DNA from: Rhodosalinus sediminis
Lineage (GTDB): Bacteria; Pseudomonadota; Alphaproteobacteria; Rhodobacterales; Rhodobacteraceae
Reading direction: 5' to 3'
Assembly: GCF_003385555.1 (NCBI RefSeq)
Contig: NZ_QOHR01000009.1
Coordinates: 20,088 to 84,087 of the forward strand
DNA length: 64,000 bases
Shown: in pieces, positions 1 through 9,628 of the stretch
Numbering within the stretch: the stretch's first letter is position 1
Layout: the number at the start of each line of letters is the position of its first letter
Translations under genes and position numbers: made by a program
Notes under the pieces: model-generated
Told to the model about the DNA's origin: nothing
The model's input: only the letters and a program-made list of their open reading frames with translations
Databases searched by the model: none

Positions 1-569
1 CGGGGCCCTTCCCGGCCGCCTACGAGGACGCCGAGGCCGCGTGGTCCCGCCTGCGCGCGATCGGCTACCGCCCCGGCGACATCGTGCTCGGCGGGGACAG
101 CGCCGGCGGCGGGCTGGCGCTCGCGCTCCTCTCCGCGCGCCTTCAAGCCGGCGAGCGGCCCGCGGCCGCCGTCGTCTTTTCGCCCTGGATCGATCTCACG
201 CTCTCGGGCGCCTCGCTCGTCGAGAACGCGCGCGCCGATCCCCTCCTGCCCGTCAGCCGCATCGAGGAGGTCGCGCACCTTGTCGCGCCGGAGGCGGATC
301 GCCGGGACCCGCGCCTCTCGCCCCTTTTCGCGCCCTTTCCCGCGCCGCCGCCCGTCCTCATTCAGGTGAGCCGCGGCGAGATCCTGCGCGACGACGCGCA
401 GCGTATGGCAACGACGCTGCGCGGCGCGGGCGGGCGCGTGACGCTCGACCTCTGGCAGGACGCACCCCACGTCTGGCAGATCCTCGACGGCTGGCTGCCG
501 GAGGCGCGCGACGCGCTTCGCCGCGCGGGCGGGTTCCTTCAGAGCGCCTTCGCCGAGACGAGGCGGTAG
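1..569 (+). CDS. alpha/beta hydrolase (HSL/acetyl-esterase-like), 5' end outside window
   Basis: The gene is cut by the window start; the reading frame is open from base 3 and ends with TAG at 567-569, leaving about 188 residues. The GDSAGGG motif is the nucleophile elbow of the hormone-sensitive-lipase group of alpha/beta hydrolases, with serine as the catalytic nucleophile. A later PLLPVSRIEEVAHLV segment and a C-terminal DAPHVWQ stretch, which would carry the catalytic histidine, fit the same fold. The HGGG oxyanion motif must lie upstream of the window. The substrate is unknown, probably a short-chain ester. Its last 31 bases overlap the convergent comM-like gene. Confidence 0.85.
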   Translation, partial: GPFPAAYEDAEAAWSRLRAIGYRPGDIVLGGDSAGGGLALALLSARLQAGERPAAAVVFSPWIDLTLSGASLVENARADPLLPVSRIEEVAHLVAPEADRRDPRLSPLFAPFPAPPPVLIQVSRGEILRDDAQRMATTLRGAGGRVTLDLWQDAPHVWQILDGWLPEARDALRRAGGFLQSAFAETRR

Positions 570-2053
570 CTCACCGCTTCGGCGACATGCGGGCGGCGCA
601 CCGTCCCGGCCCCGTCGAGATCGGCGATGGTGCGCGCGACGCGCAGCACCCGGTGATAGCCCCGCGCCGAGAGACCGATGCGCTCGGCCACGCGGGTCAG
701 CACCTCGCGCCCCTCGGCGTCGGGCGTCGCGGCCTCCTCGAGCGTAGCGCCGTCGGCGTCGGCGTTCTGGCGCACCGCGGGGTGGCCGGCGAAGCGCGCC
801 GCCTGCGCCGCGCGGGCCTCTGCCACGCGCGCGGCGACCGCCGCCGAGCTTTCGCCGGAGGCCGGCAGGTCGAGATCGGCGAAGGCGACGGGCGGCACCT
901 CCACCCGCAGGTCGAAGCGGTCCATCAGCGGCCCGGAGATGCGGCCGAGGTAATCCTCCCCGCAGCCGGGCGCGCGGGCGCAGGCGCGCGCGGCGTCGGA
1001 GAGATACCCGCAGCGGCAGGGATTCGCCGCGGCGAGCAGCAGGAAACGGCAGGGGTAGCGCACATGCGCGTTGGCGCGCGCGACCATCACCTCGCCCGTC
1101 TCGATCGGCTGGCGCAGCGTCTCGAGCACCGCGCGCGGAAACTCGGGCAGCTCGTCGAGGAAGAGAACGCCGTTGTGCGCGAGGCTGATCTCGCCCGGCT
1201 TCGCGCCTTTGCCGCCGCCGACGATCGCGGCCATCGAGGCGGTGTGATGCGGCTCGCGGAAGGGGCGGGTGCGGCTGATGCCCCCTTCGTCGAGGAGCCC
1301 GGCGAGCGAATGGATCATCGAGGTCTCGAGCGCCTCGGCCGGGGTGAGTGGCGGCAGGAGCCCCGGCATCCGCGCGGCGAGCATCGACTTGCCCGAGCCC
1401 GGCGTGCCCACCATCAGCAGGTGATGCCGGCCGGCCGCCGCGATCTCGAGCGCGCGCTTGGCGCGTTCCTGTCCCTTCACGTCGTTGAGGTCGCGGGCGG
1501 AGGCGTCGCCGGTCACCTCGCCCGGCTCGGCCGGCGCGATGGGCGCCTGCCCGGTGAAATGCCGCACCACGTCGCCGAGGCCGCCGGCGCCGATCACCTG
1601 CGTGTCGCCGACCCAGGCCGCCTCCGACGCGGAGGCGCGCGGGCAGAGAAGCGCGCGCCCGGCTTCCGCCGCGGCCATGGCGGCGGGCAGCGCGCCGACG
1701 ACCGGTGCGAGCGTGCCGTCGAGCGAGAGCTCGCCGAGCGCGACGGTCGTCTCGGCCGCGTCGGCGGGCAGGATCTCGAGCGCGGCGAGCAGGGCGAGCG
1801 CGATCGGCAGGTCGAAATGCGAGCCCTCCTTCGGCAGGTCGGCGGGGGCGAGGTTCACGGTGATCCGCTTCGAGGGCAGCGCGATGGAAAGCGCGGTGAG
1901 CGCGCCGCGCACACGGTCGCGCGCCTCGCTCACCGCCTTGTCCGGCAGGCCGACGATGGAAAAGCCCGGTGTGCCCGGCGTGACGGCGCATTGCACCTCG
2001 ACGGTGCGGGCCTCCACCCCCTCGAAGGCCACGGTATAGGCGCGTGCGACCAT
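539..2053 (-). CDS. comM: YifB/ComM-family Mg-chelatase-like AAA+ ATPase
   Basis: The 504-residue protein has the full YifB/ComM architecture. The N-terminal domain contains GLPDKAVSEARDRVRGAL (about 35-52). A Mg-chelatase ATPase core follows, with Walker A GTPGSGKS at 216-223 and Walker B VLFLDELPEF at 296-305. The C-terminal helical domain carries [16 protein letters not shown]. ComM is a hexameric helicase that promotes branch migration during natural transformation in Gammaproteobacteria; its role in Alphaproteobacteria is less clear. Length is normal for the family. It is monocistronic here, and its 3' end runs 31 bases into the convergent hydrolase gene. Confidence 0.93.
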   Translation of the reverse strand: MVARAYTVAFEGVEARTVEVQCAVTPGTPGFSIVGLPDKAVSEARDRVRGALTALSIALPSKRITVNLAPADLPKEGSHFDLPIALALLAALEILPADAAETTVALGELSLDGTLAPVVGALPAAMAAAEAGRALLCPRASASEAAWVGDTQVIGAGGLGDVVRHFTGQAPIAPAEPGEVTGDASARDLNDVKGQERAKRALEIAAAGRHHLLMVGTPGSGKSMLAARMPGLLPPLTPAEALETSMIHSLAGLLDEGGISRTRPFREPHHTASMAAIVGGGKGAKPGEISLAHNGVLFLDELPEFPRAVLETLRQPIETGEVMVARANAHVRYPCRFLLLAAANPCRCGYLSDAARACARAPGCGEDYLGRISGPLMDRFDLRVEVPPVAFADLDLPASGESSAAVAARVAEARAAQAARFAGHPAVRQNADADGATLEEAATPDAEGREVLTRVAERIGLSARGYHRVLRVARTIADLDGAGTVRRPHVAEAVSYRLVSAKAL

Positions 2054-2270
2054 CCGGCCCCCGGCAGAAACGACCGCGCCCGACTAGCGCGCGGATGGTT
2101 CACGAAGGGTTAACGGGACCGCCGGCGCGCGCGCTGACGAAACCGTGATCGACGCCGCGCGCGTCAATCCCGCGTCAAGGAAATCACGCCATACAAGGGC
2201 CACGACGGGCTGGTTCGGCGATGGACAGGCGCGACCGGGTGCGACAGGCTGTCCGCCGGGGCGGATCGAG

Positions 2271-2301
2271 TGATCCGGAACTCGCCGGGCGCCGTATCGT
2301 T
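2271..2301 (+). promoter_or_regulatory. ECF-type promoter candidate for rpoH
   Basis: TGATCC at 2271-2276 runs straight into GGAAC at 2277-2281. The latter is followed by a 16-base spacer and CGTT at 2298-2301. GGAAC-N16-CGTT matches the EcfG general-stress consensus exactly. TGATCC-N18-TATCG also resembles the -35 and spacing of Rhodobacter sigma-E (RpoE/ChrR) promoters, though its -10 matches only in part. Transcription would start near 2308, about 38 bases before the rpoH ATG. Which sigma factor acts here is inference. Confidence 0.5.
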
Positions 2302-2345
2302 TACAAAGGCGCCATCGGGGCGCCGGCAGAGACAGCGGAGAGATC

Positions 2346-3224
2346 ATGGCCCTCGATTCGCAGACCGATACCAGCCTGTCGCGCCACGCCATGAAGGCGG
2401 AGCTCCTCGATGCCGAGACCGAGCTGGCGCTCGCCTACGCCTGGCGCGATCACCGCGACGAGGCGGCGCTGCACCGTCTCATCAACGCCTACATGCGCCT
2501 CGCCATCTCCATGGCCGCGAAGTTCAAGCGCTACGGCGCGCCGATGAACGACCTCATCCAGGAGGCGGGCCTCGGACTGATGAAGGCGGCGGACAAGTTC
2601 GACCCCGACCGCGGCGTGCGCTTCTCGACCTACGCGGTCTGGTGGATCAAGGCCTCGATCCAGGATTACGTGATGCGCAACTGGTCGATGGTGCGCACCG
2701 GCTCGACCTCCAGCCAGAAGTCGCTCTTCTTCAACATGCGCCGCGTGCAGGCCCGGCTCGAGCGGGAGGCGTCGCAGCAGGGGGTGGAGCTCGACCGCCA
2801 CCAGCTGCATCAGATGATCTCGACCGAGGTGGGCGTGCCGCTCGCCGACGTGGAGATGATGGAGGGCCGGCTCTCGGGCTCCGATTTCTCGCTCAATGCC
2901 ACGCAATCGGCCGAGGACGAGGGCCGCGAGTGGATCGAGACGCTCGAGGACGAGGGGGCGCAGGCCTCCGACCTGGTCGAGCGCGACCACGACATGGACC
3001 AGCTGCGCCAGTGGCTGGTCGAGGCGCTGAACGTCCTCAACGAGCGCGAGCGCTTCATCGTGCGCGAGCGCAAGCTGCGCGAGGAGCCGCGCACGCTCGA
3101 AAGCCTCGGCGACGAGCTCGGCCTGTCGAAGGAGCGCGTGCGCCAGCTCGAGGCCGCCGCCTTCCAGAAGATGCGCCGCACGCTCGAGACGCAGTCGCGC
3201 GAGGTGCACGCGCTGCTCGCATGA
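2346..3224 (+). CDS. rpoH: RNA polymerase sigma factor RpoH (sigma-32 family)
   Basis: The 292-residue protein is a complete heat-shock-type sigma factor. Region 2 contains DLIQEAGLGLMKAADKFDP (69-87) and the -10 recognition helix VRFSTYAVWWIKASIQDYV. The RpoH box SQKSLFFNMRR lies at about 123-133. The C-terminal region 4 HTH is ESLGDELGLSKERVRQLE. The start ATG at 2346 follows GGAGAG. Rhodobacteraceae usually have two RpoH proteins: RpoH-I for heat and RpoH-II for singlet oxygen, the latter transcribed by an ECF sigma factor. The ECF-like promoter just upstream favours RpoH-II, but the protein alone does not decide it. The next gene overlaps by ATGA. Confidence 0.95.
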   Translation: MALDSQTDTSLSRHAMKAELLDAETELALAYAWRDHRDEAALHRLINAYMRLAISMAAKFKRYGAPMNDLIQEAGLGLMKAADKFDPDRGVRFSTYAVWWIKASIQDYVMRNWSMVRTGSTSSQKSLFFNMRRVQARLEREASQQGVELDRHQLHQMISTEVGVPLADVEMMEGRLSGSDFSLNATQSAEDEGREWIETLEDEGAQASDLVERDHDMDQLRQWLVEALNVLNERERFIVRERKLREEPRTLESLGDELGLSKERVRQLEAAAFQKMRRTLETQSREVHALLA

Positions 3225-4027
3225 GGACCGTCCTGATCGCCCTCGCCGCGGCCGTGCTCGCGGCCGCCCCCGCCGCGGCGGAGCGGATCGACGCCGCCCG
3301 GCTCGCCGCCCTGCCGGAGGCGGACATCGTGATCCTCGGCGAGGTGCACGACAACCCGCACCATCACGAGAACCAGGCGGCGGCCGTCGAGGCGCTCGCG
3401 CCCGCCGCGCTGGTCTTCGAGATGCTGACCGAGGCGCAGGCGGCCCGCGCCATGCCGAAGCTGATGACCGAGCCGGAGGCGCTGGGCGAAGCGCTCGGCT
3501 GGGCGGAGAGCGGCTGGCCCGACTTCGCCCTCTACGCGCCGATCTTCGCCGCCGCGCCCGAGGCGCGGGTCTACGGCGCCGCCGTGCCGCGCGCGGAGCT
3601 CCGCGACGTCGTGCACGGCGAGGGGGCGTTGCCCGATGACGCCGCGCGCTGGGGCCTCGATCAGCCCTTGCCCGAGGCGCAGCAGGACCAGCGCGAAGCG
3701 ATGCAGGCCGAGGCGCATTGCAACGCCATGCCCGAGGAGATGATGCCCGGCATGGTGCGCGCCCAGCGGGTGCGCGACGCCGCGCTCGCCCGCGCCGCGC
3801 TCGCGGCGCTCGAGAAGACGGGCGGCCCCGTCGCGGTCATCACCGGCAACGGCCACGCGCGCACGGACTGGGGCGTGCCGTCGAAACTCGCCCGCGCCGC
3901 GCCGGAGGTTTCGGTCCTCTCCATCGGCCAGCTCGAGAGCGCGGCGGAGGACGGCGCGCCCTACGACCTATGGCTCGTCACGCCGGAGGCCGAGCGCCCC
4001 GATCCCTGCGCGGCCTTCCGGAGTTGA
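3221..4027 (+). CDS. ChaN-family putative heme-binding secreted protein
   Basis: The 268-residue protein starts at an ATG that overlaps the rpoH stop (ATGA), so the two are translationally coupled. It has a Sec-type signal peptide of about 20 residues ending APAAAE, with no lipobox cysteine. The ChaN signature LGEVHDNPHHHENQ lies at about 39-52. A GNGHARTDWGVP stretch near the end is also typical. ChaN-family proteins bind heme as dimers at the cell surface or in the periplasm and are linked to iron acquisition. The histidine-rich motif is the probable ligand region. Its last 50 bases overlap the convergent gene at 3978-4466. Confidence 0.85.
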   Translation: MRTVLIALAAAVLAAAPAAAERIDAARLAALPEADIVILGEVHDNPHHHENQAAAVEALAPAALVFEMLTEAQAARAMPKLMTEPEALGEALGWAESGWPDFALYAPIFAAAPEARVYGAAVPRAELRDVVHGEGALPDDAARWGLDQPLPEAQQDQREAMQAEAHCNAMPEEMMPGMVRAQRVRDAALARAALAALEKTGGPVAVITGNGHARTDWGVPSKLARAAPEVSVLSIGQLESAAEDGAPYDLWLVTPEAERPDPCAAFRS

Positions 4028-4466
4028 GCATCCGCCGCCAGCGCCGCTGGCGGTGGGCGTAGAACCCCCGCGCGGCGAGGGCGATGAGCGGCGTGAGCGC
4101 GCCCGCCTCGATCTCCACCGTGTCGGTGTAGCGGGTGCCGTCGCCGTCCGGCGCGATCTCGATCACGTGATCCCAGCGGCGCACCAGCGCCCCGTGCCCC
4201 TCGTCGCGGAGCTGCCGGAGCGGCGGCGGCACGTCGGGAAAGCTCACCCGGATCTCCTGCCATCCGAGCGGCAGGCCGAGCGGCCCGCGCAGCCGCACGC
4301 GCCAGGCGCCGGCGCGCCAGCGCCGGGGCAGCGGGCGGCCCTCGGGCTCGAACCGCAGGAGCGGCGCCGCGACATGGTGAAGCGTCGCGGTCTGCATGGC
4401 GAATTCCCACACGTCCTCCGGCGCGGCCGGGAGATGCGTGCTGCGCGCGATCGAGCGGTGCGACAT
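3978..4466 (-). CDS. SRPBCC-family (START-like) ligand-binding protein
   Basis: The 162-residue protein begins SIARSTHLPAAPEDVWEF, the usual N-terminal strand and helix of SRPBCC/polyketide-cyclase-like folds. It ends with alternating strands (WDHVIEIAPDG, TRYTDTVEIEAG) and a helix (LTPLIALAARGFYAHRQRRW). This fold encloses a hydrophobic pocket; no ligand can be assigned. The gene is divergent from coaBC, and its start lies beside the coaBC promoter candidate. Its C-terminal coding sequence overlaps the 3' end of the ChaN-like gene by 50 bases on the opposite strand. Confidence 0.75.
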   Translation of the reverse strand: MSHRSIARSTHLPAAPEDVWEFAMQTATLHHVAAPLLRFEPEGRPLPRRWRAGAWRVRLRGPLGLPLGWQEIRVSFPDVPPPLRQLRDEGHGALVRRWDHVIEIAPDGDGTRYTDTVEIEAGALTPLIALAARGFYAHRQRRWRRMLNSGRPRRDRGARPPA

Positions 4467-4494
4467 TGTTCTGTCCGTGGTCCGGGGCTAGGTA
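4466..4494 (+). promoter_or_regulatory. Promoter candidate for coaBC
   Basis: TTGTTC at 4466-4471 and TAGGTA at 4489-4494 are separated by 17 bases and precede the coaBC ATG by 24 bases. The -10 lies in the string GCTAGGTAGGGCGGCG, which recurs upstream of the membrane-protein gene at 48888. The assignment rests on spacing and position only. Confidence 0.4.
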
Positions 4495-4518
4495 GGGCGG
4501 CGTGGCAGGAGACGGACG

Positions 4519-5715
4519 ATGCTGGCGAGCAGGCGAATCCTCTTGATCATCGGCGGCGGCATCGCCGCGTTCAAGACGTTGGACCTCATCCGGCGCCTGC
4601 GCGACCGGGGGGCGAGCGTCACGCCGGTGATGACCCGCGCGGCGGAGGAGTTCGTCACGCCGCTCTCGGTCTCCGCCCTCGCGGGGGAGAAGGTCTATCG
4701 CGCGCTCTTCGACCTCACCGACGAGGCCGAGATGGGCCACATTCAGCTCTCGCGGGTGGCCGACCTGATCGTGGTGGCGCCGGCGACGGCCGACCTGATG
4801 GCGAAGATGGCGCAGGGGCATGCCGACGACCTCGCCTCGACGCTGCTCCTGGCCACGGACACGCCGGTGCTGCTCGCGCCGGCGATGAACGTGCGGATGT
4901 GGGCGCATCCCGCGACCCGGCGCAACGCGGCGCGGCTGCGCGACGACGGGCTGCGCCTCGTCGGCCCGGACGAGGGCGACATGGCCTGCGGCGAATACGG
5001 CCCCGGCCGCATGGCCGAGCCGGGCGACATCCTCGCCGCGATCGAGGCGGCGCTGGGCGAGGGGCCGCTCTCGGGGCGGCGGATCGTGGTCACCTCCGGG
5101 CCGACGCACGAGCCGATCGACCCGGTGCGCTACATCGCCAACCGCTCCTCCGGCGCGCAGGGCACGGCGCTCGCGCGGGCGCTCGCCGCGCTCGGCGCGC
5201 ATGTCGTCTTCGTCACCGGCCCCGCCGCCGTGCCGCCGCCTGAGGGCGTGGAGGTCGTGCCGGTCGAGACCGCCGGCGAGATGGCCGCCGCGGTGGAGGC
5301 CGCGCTGCCGGCCGACGCGGCCGTCTGCGCCGCGGCGGTGGCCGACTGGCGGGTCGAGGGCGCGAGCGCGCAGAAGATGAAGAAGACGCCGGGCGGCGAG
5401 ACGCCGCGCCTCGCCTTCACCGAGACGCCGGACATCCTCGCCCGCCTCGCCGGGCGCGAGACGGGGCGCCCGCCGCTCGTCGTGGGCTTCGCTGCCGAGA
5501 CGGAAGACGTCGTCGCCAACGCGACGGCGAAGCGCGCGCGCAAGGGCTGCGACTGGATCGTGGCGAACGATGTCTCGCCCGCCTCCGGCGTCATGGGCGG
5601 CGCCGAGAACGCGGTGACCCTCGTCACGACCGAGGGCGCCGAGACATGGCCGCGCCTGCCCAAGGCCGAGGTCGCCGAGCGGCTCGCCGCGCGGATCGCG
5701 GAGGCGCTGACTTGA
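4519..5715 (+). CDS. coaBC: Bifunctional phosphopantothenoylcysteine decarboxylase / phosphopantothenate-cysteine ligase
   Basis: CoaBC carries out two steps of coenzyme A synthesis in the cytoplasm. It ligates cysteine to 4'-phosphopantothenate (CoaB) and then decarboxylates the product (CoaC, FMN-dependent). The 398-residue protein has the N-terminal CoaC flavoprotein domain with GGGIAAFK at 12-19 and PAMN at 121-124. The substrate-clamp sequence [13 protein letters not shown] lies at 153-165 with the catalytic Cys157. The CoaB domain starts near 190 ([22 protein letters not shown]). The ATG is preceded by AGGAGACGG. The downstream dut reading frame overlaps the stop codon. Confidence 0.97.
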   Translation: MLASRRILLIIGGGIAAFKTLDLIRRLRDRGASVTPVMTRAAEEFVTPLSVSALAGEKVYRALFDLTDEAEMGHIQLSRVADLIVVAPATADLMAKMAQGHADDLASTLLLATDTPVLLAPAMNVRMWAHPATRRNAARLRDDGLRLVGPDEGDMACGEYGPGRMAEPGDILAAIEAALGEGPLSGRRIVVTSGPTHEPIDPVRYIANRSSGAQGTALARALAALGAHVVFVTGPAAVPPPEGVEVVPVETAGEMAAAVEAALPADAAVCAAAVADWRVEGASAQKMKKTPGGETPRLAFTETPDILARLAGRETGRPPLVVGFAAETEDVVANATAKRARKGCDWIVANDVSPASGVMGGAENAVTLVTTEGAETWPRLPKAEVAERLAARIAEALT

Positions 5716-6218
5716 CCGTCGCCGGCACTCCCCCCGAGGACGGACCGACGCAGACGCGCGTGCTGCGCGTGGCCCGCACCGAGGCGGCGGACCCGGAGGT
5801 GCCGCTGCCCGAGTACGCCACTGCCGGCGCGGCGGGGGCCGATCTGCGCGCCAATTTCGCGCCAGAGGCGCGGGCGGTGGGCTGCCTGCTCGCGCCGGGC
5901 GCGCGGGCGCTGGTGCCGACGGGGCTCAGGCTCGAGATTCCGGCGGGCTTCGAGGTGCAGGTGCGCCCGCGCTCCGGGCTCGCGCTGCGCCACGGGGTGA
6001 CGGTCGCCAATGCGCCGGGCACGATCGACGCGGATTACCGCGGGCCGCTCGGCGTGATCCTCGTGAACCTCGGCGCGGCGCCGGTGCGCCTGCGCCACGG
6101 GGAGCGCATCGCGCAGATGGTGCTCGCCCCGGTGACGCGCGCGCGCTTCGAGGCGGTCGAGGCGCTTTCGGACACGCCGCGCGGCGCGGGCGGCTTCGGA
6201 TCGACGGGGCGCGGCTGA
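5712..6218 (+). CDS. dut: dUTP diphosphatase (dUTPase)
   Basis: This enzyme hydrolyses dUTP to dUMP, keeping uracil out of DNA and feeding dTMP synthesis. The trimeric dUTPase motifs appear in order: [28 protein letters not shown], a basic RHGERIAQM segment and the C-terminal P-loop-like GGFGSTGRG. The start is uncertain. TTG at 5712 overlaps the coaBC stop (TTGA) and gives 168 residues; GTG at 5760 would give VLRVARTEA, closer to the usual dUTPase N-terminus. The stop overlaps the next ATG by one base, so coaBC-dut-moeB-like reads as one operon. Confidence 0.95.
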   Translation: MTVAGTPPEDGPTQTRVLRVARTEAADPEVPLPEYATAGAAGADLRANFAPEARAVGCLLAPGARALVPTGLRLEIPAGFEVQVRPRSGLALRHGVTVANAPGTIDADYRGPLGVILVNLGAAPVRLRHGERIAQMVLAPVTRARFEAVEALSDTPRGAGGFGSTGRG

Positions 6219-7276
6219 TGGTTCTCGTTCTCGGACTGGCGGCGCTGATCTGGTTCGGCGGCGGGCGCCTCGGCCAGCCGCGGCAGGCGCGGGCGCTGGT
6301 GCTCGGCCTGCTCTACGTCGCCGTGCTGATGGTGCAGGTGGCGCTGCCCGCCGGGCACCCGCTGCGCGAGGCCACCGGCGGCTCGCCGGCGGTCTGGCTG
6401 CTCCTCGGGGGCTTCGGGGCGCTGGCGGCGGCCTATGGCCTCGGCGTGCGCCGCCTGAAGAGCCGGGCCGAGGCGAAGGAGGCCGCCGAGGCGCCCGCGC
6501 CGCGGCCCGAGGTGATGAGCGAGGCGGAGCTCGACCGCTACGCCCGCCACATCGTCCTGCGCGAGTTGGGCGGGCCGGGGCAGAGCGCGCTGCGCCGCGC
6601 CCGGGTGCTCGTGGTCGGCGCGGGCGGCCTCGGCGCGCCGGCGCTGCAGTACCTCGCGGCGGCGGGCGTGGGCACGGTGGGCGTGATCGACGACGACACG
6701 GTCGAGAACGCCAACCTGCACCGGCAGGTCGTCCACCGCGACGCCGACATCGGGATGCCCAAGGTCTTTTCGGCGCAGGCGGCGATGGAAGCGCAGAACC
6801 CGCATGTGACCGTGCGCCCCTACAACCGCCGCCTGACCGACGAGATCGCCGAGACGCTCTTCGCCGACTACGACGTGATCCTCGACGGGTCGGACAATTT
6901 CGACACGCGCGAGCGCGTCAATCGCGCGGCGGTCGCGGCGGGCAAGCCCCTCGTCTGGGGCGCGATCACGCAATGGGAAGGCCAGCTCGCCGTCTTCGAT
7001 CCCGGCGCGGGCGGGCCGTGCTACGCCTGCCTCTTCCCGGAGCGGCCGGCGCCGGGCCTCGCGCCGTCGTGCGCCGAGGCGGGCGTGGTCGGCCCGCTGC
7101 CCGGGGTCGTGGGCGCGATGATGGCCGTCGAGGCGATGAAGGTCGTCACCGGCGCGGGCGCGCCGCTGACCGGGCGGCTCATGCTCTACGACGCGCTTTA
7201 CGCCGATGCGCGGGTGATCGCCGTCGCCCGGCGGCCCGGCTGCCCGGTCTGCGGCGGCGCCGCACCGGAGACGTGA
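6218..7276 (+). CDS. MoeB/ThiF-family adenylyltransferase with N-terminal membrane segments
   Basis: The 352-residue protein has two parts. Residues 1-80 hold about three hydrophobic segments (VLVLGLAALIWF, LVLGLLYVAVLMVQVAL, VWLLLGGFGALAAAYGLGV). From about 100 there is a complete E1-like domain: nucleotide-binding GAGGLG at 134-139, DDDTVENANLHRQ at 158-170, zinc cysteines CYAC and CPVC, and APSCAEAGVVGPLPG near the catalytic cysteine. MoeB and ThiF adenylate the C-terminal glycine of MoaD or ThiS for sulfur transfer. There is no rhodanese domain, and neither moaD nor thiS is in the window, so the partner is unknown. The membrane extension is unlike E. coli MoeB. Confidence 0.88.
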   Translation: MVLVLGLAALIWFGGGRLGQPRQARALVLGLLYVAVLMVQVALPAGHPLREATGGSPAVWLLLGGFGALAAAYGLGVRRLKSRAEAKEAAEAPAPRPEVMSEAELDRYARHIVLRELGGPGQSALRRARVLVVGAGGLGAPALQYLAAAGVGTVGVIDDDTVENANLHRQVVHRDADIGMPKVFSAQAAMEAQNPHVTVRPYNRRLTDEIAETLFADYDVILDGSDNFDTRERVNRAAVAAGKPLVWGAITQWEGQLAVFDPGAGGPCYACLFPERPAPGLAPSCAEAGVVGPLPGVVGAMMAVEAMKVVTGAGAPLTGRLMLYDALYADARVIAVARRPGCPVCGGAAPET

Positions 7277-7280
7277 GCGC

Positions 7281-7330
7281 CCAAGCGGTTTGAAAACCGC
7301 TTGGCGCAAGGCGCTTGCAAGCGCCTTGCG
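7281..7330. repeat. Twin palindrome element, copy 1
   Basis: Two adjacent inverted repeats follow the moeB-like stop. 7281-7304 pairs CCAAGCGGTTT with AAACCGCTTGG around a GA loop. 7305-7330 is a perfect 26-base palindrome built on CGCAAGGCGCTTG and its complement. A sister copy with the same first hairpin lies at 52895-52942 after mfd. It could act as a factor-independent-like terminator, although no T-run follows. Confidence 0.85.
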
Positions 7331-7363
7331 CCCCGCCCCGACGTCGCGGCGCCGCGCGGCATC

Positions 7364-7392
7364 TTGACAGGGCAGGGGGCTTTGCGTATCTC
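7364..7392 (+). promoter_or_regulatory. groESL promoter
   Basis: TTGACA at 7364-7369 and TATCTC at 7387-7392 are 17 bases apart. They lie directly upstream of the CIRCE operator, placing the start site at about 7399-7400. The sequence also fits a sigma-32-type promoter (CTTG with downstream TATCT), so dual use is plausible. Confidence 0.75.
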
Positions 7393-7400
7393 CACGCGCG

Positions 7401-7427
7401 TTAGCACTCGGGGTGAGTGAGTGCTAA
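7401..7427 (+). promoter_or_regulatory. CIRCE operator (HrcA binding site)
   Basis: TTAGCACTC at 7401-7409, a nine-base spacer, then GAGTGCTAA at 7419-7427 is an exact match to the CIRCE consensus with canonical 9-9-9 geometry. HrcA binds CIRCE to repress groESL when GroEL is available. The site covers the predicted transcription start and lies about 50 bases before groES. The hrcA gene is not in this window. Confidence 0.97.
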
Positions 7428-7478
7428 TACCCCGGGAGCGAGGGGTCATTTTCAACCTTTGAGCAAGGAGCCTCAAGG

Positions 7479-7763
7479 ATGGCATTCAAACCGCTTCATG
7501 ACCGTGTGCTGGTCCGCCGCGTCGAGAGCGACGACAAGACCGCCGGCGGCGTGATCATCCCCGACAGCGCCAAGGAAAAGCCCCAGGAGGGCGTGGTGGT
7601 CGCGGTCGGCGCCGGCGCACGCGACGACGACGGCGACCGGATCGCGCCGGACGTCAAGGAGGGCGATCACGTCCTCTTCGGCAAGTGGTCGGGCACCGAG
7701 GTGACGATCGACGGCGAAGACCTGCTGATCATGAAAGAGACCGACATCCTCGGCGTTCTCTGA
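7479..7763 (+). CDS. groES: Co-chaperonin GroES
   Basis: The 94-residue protein is a complete GroES, the heptameric lid of the GroEL folding chamber. It has the mobile-loop region [19 protein letters not shown] and the C-terminal [12 protein letters not shown]. The ATG at 7479 follows CAAGGAG and CAAGG ribosome-binding sequences. It is the first gene of the CIRCE-controlled groESL operon, with groEL 77 bases downstream. Confidence 0.98.
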   Translation: MAFKPLHDRVLVRRVESDDKTAGGVIIPDSAKEKPQEGVVVAVGAGARDDDGDRIAPDVKEGDHVLFGKWSGTEVTIDGEDLLIMKETDILGVL

Positions 7764-7837
7764 GGCCGTTCGGCGCAGTCGGTCCCGGACCGCACCCACG
7801 CCAAACCCCTTCGGATCACCCTGACATCAGGAGTTAA

Positions 7838-9490
<1,653 letters not shown>

Positions 9491-9515
9491 GCCACGCCCG
9501 AGCCCGAAAGCTCAG

Positions 9516-9546
9516 CGGGGGTCGCAGCGATGCGGCCCCCGTTTTT
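9516..9546 (+). terminator. Rho-independent terminator of groESL
   Basis: An 11-bp stem (CGGGGGTCGCA paired with TGCGGCCCCCG, one internal mismatch, GCGA loop, 9516-9541) is followed by TTTTT at 9542-9546. It lies 26 bases after the groEL stop, the standard form and place for an intrinsic terminator. Confidence 0.9.
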
Positions 9547-9628
9547 CGTGCGCGGTTGATCGCGGGCAAGGTGCGCGCCGCCCCTCCGCGCTATCGCGCC
9601 GGCGTGTCGGGCAGAGGGAGCGAGCGAC

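Noticed and set aside
5646..5711. Upstream start giving a 190-residue dUTPase
   Set aside because: It would add residues encoded by the end of coaBC with no homology to dUTPase; TTG 5712 or GTG 5760 fits the family better.
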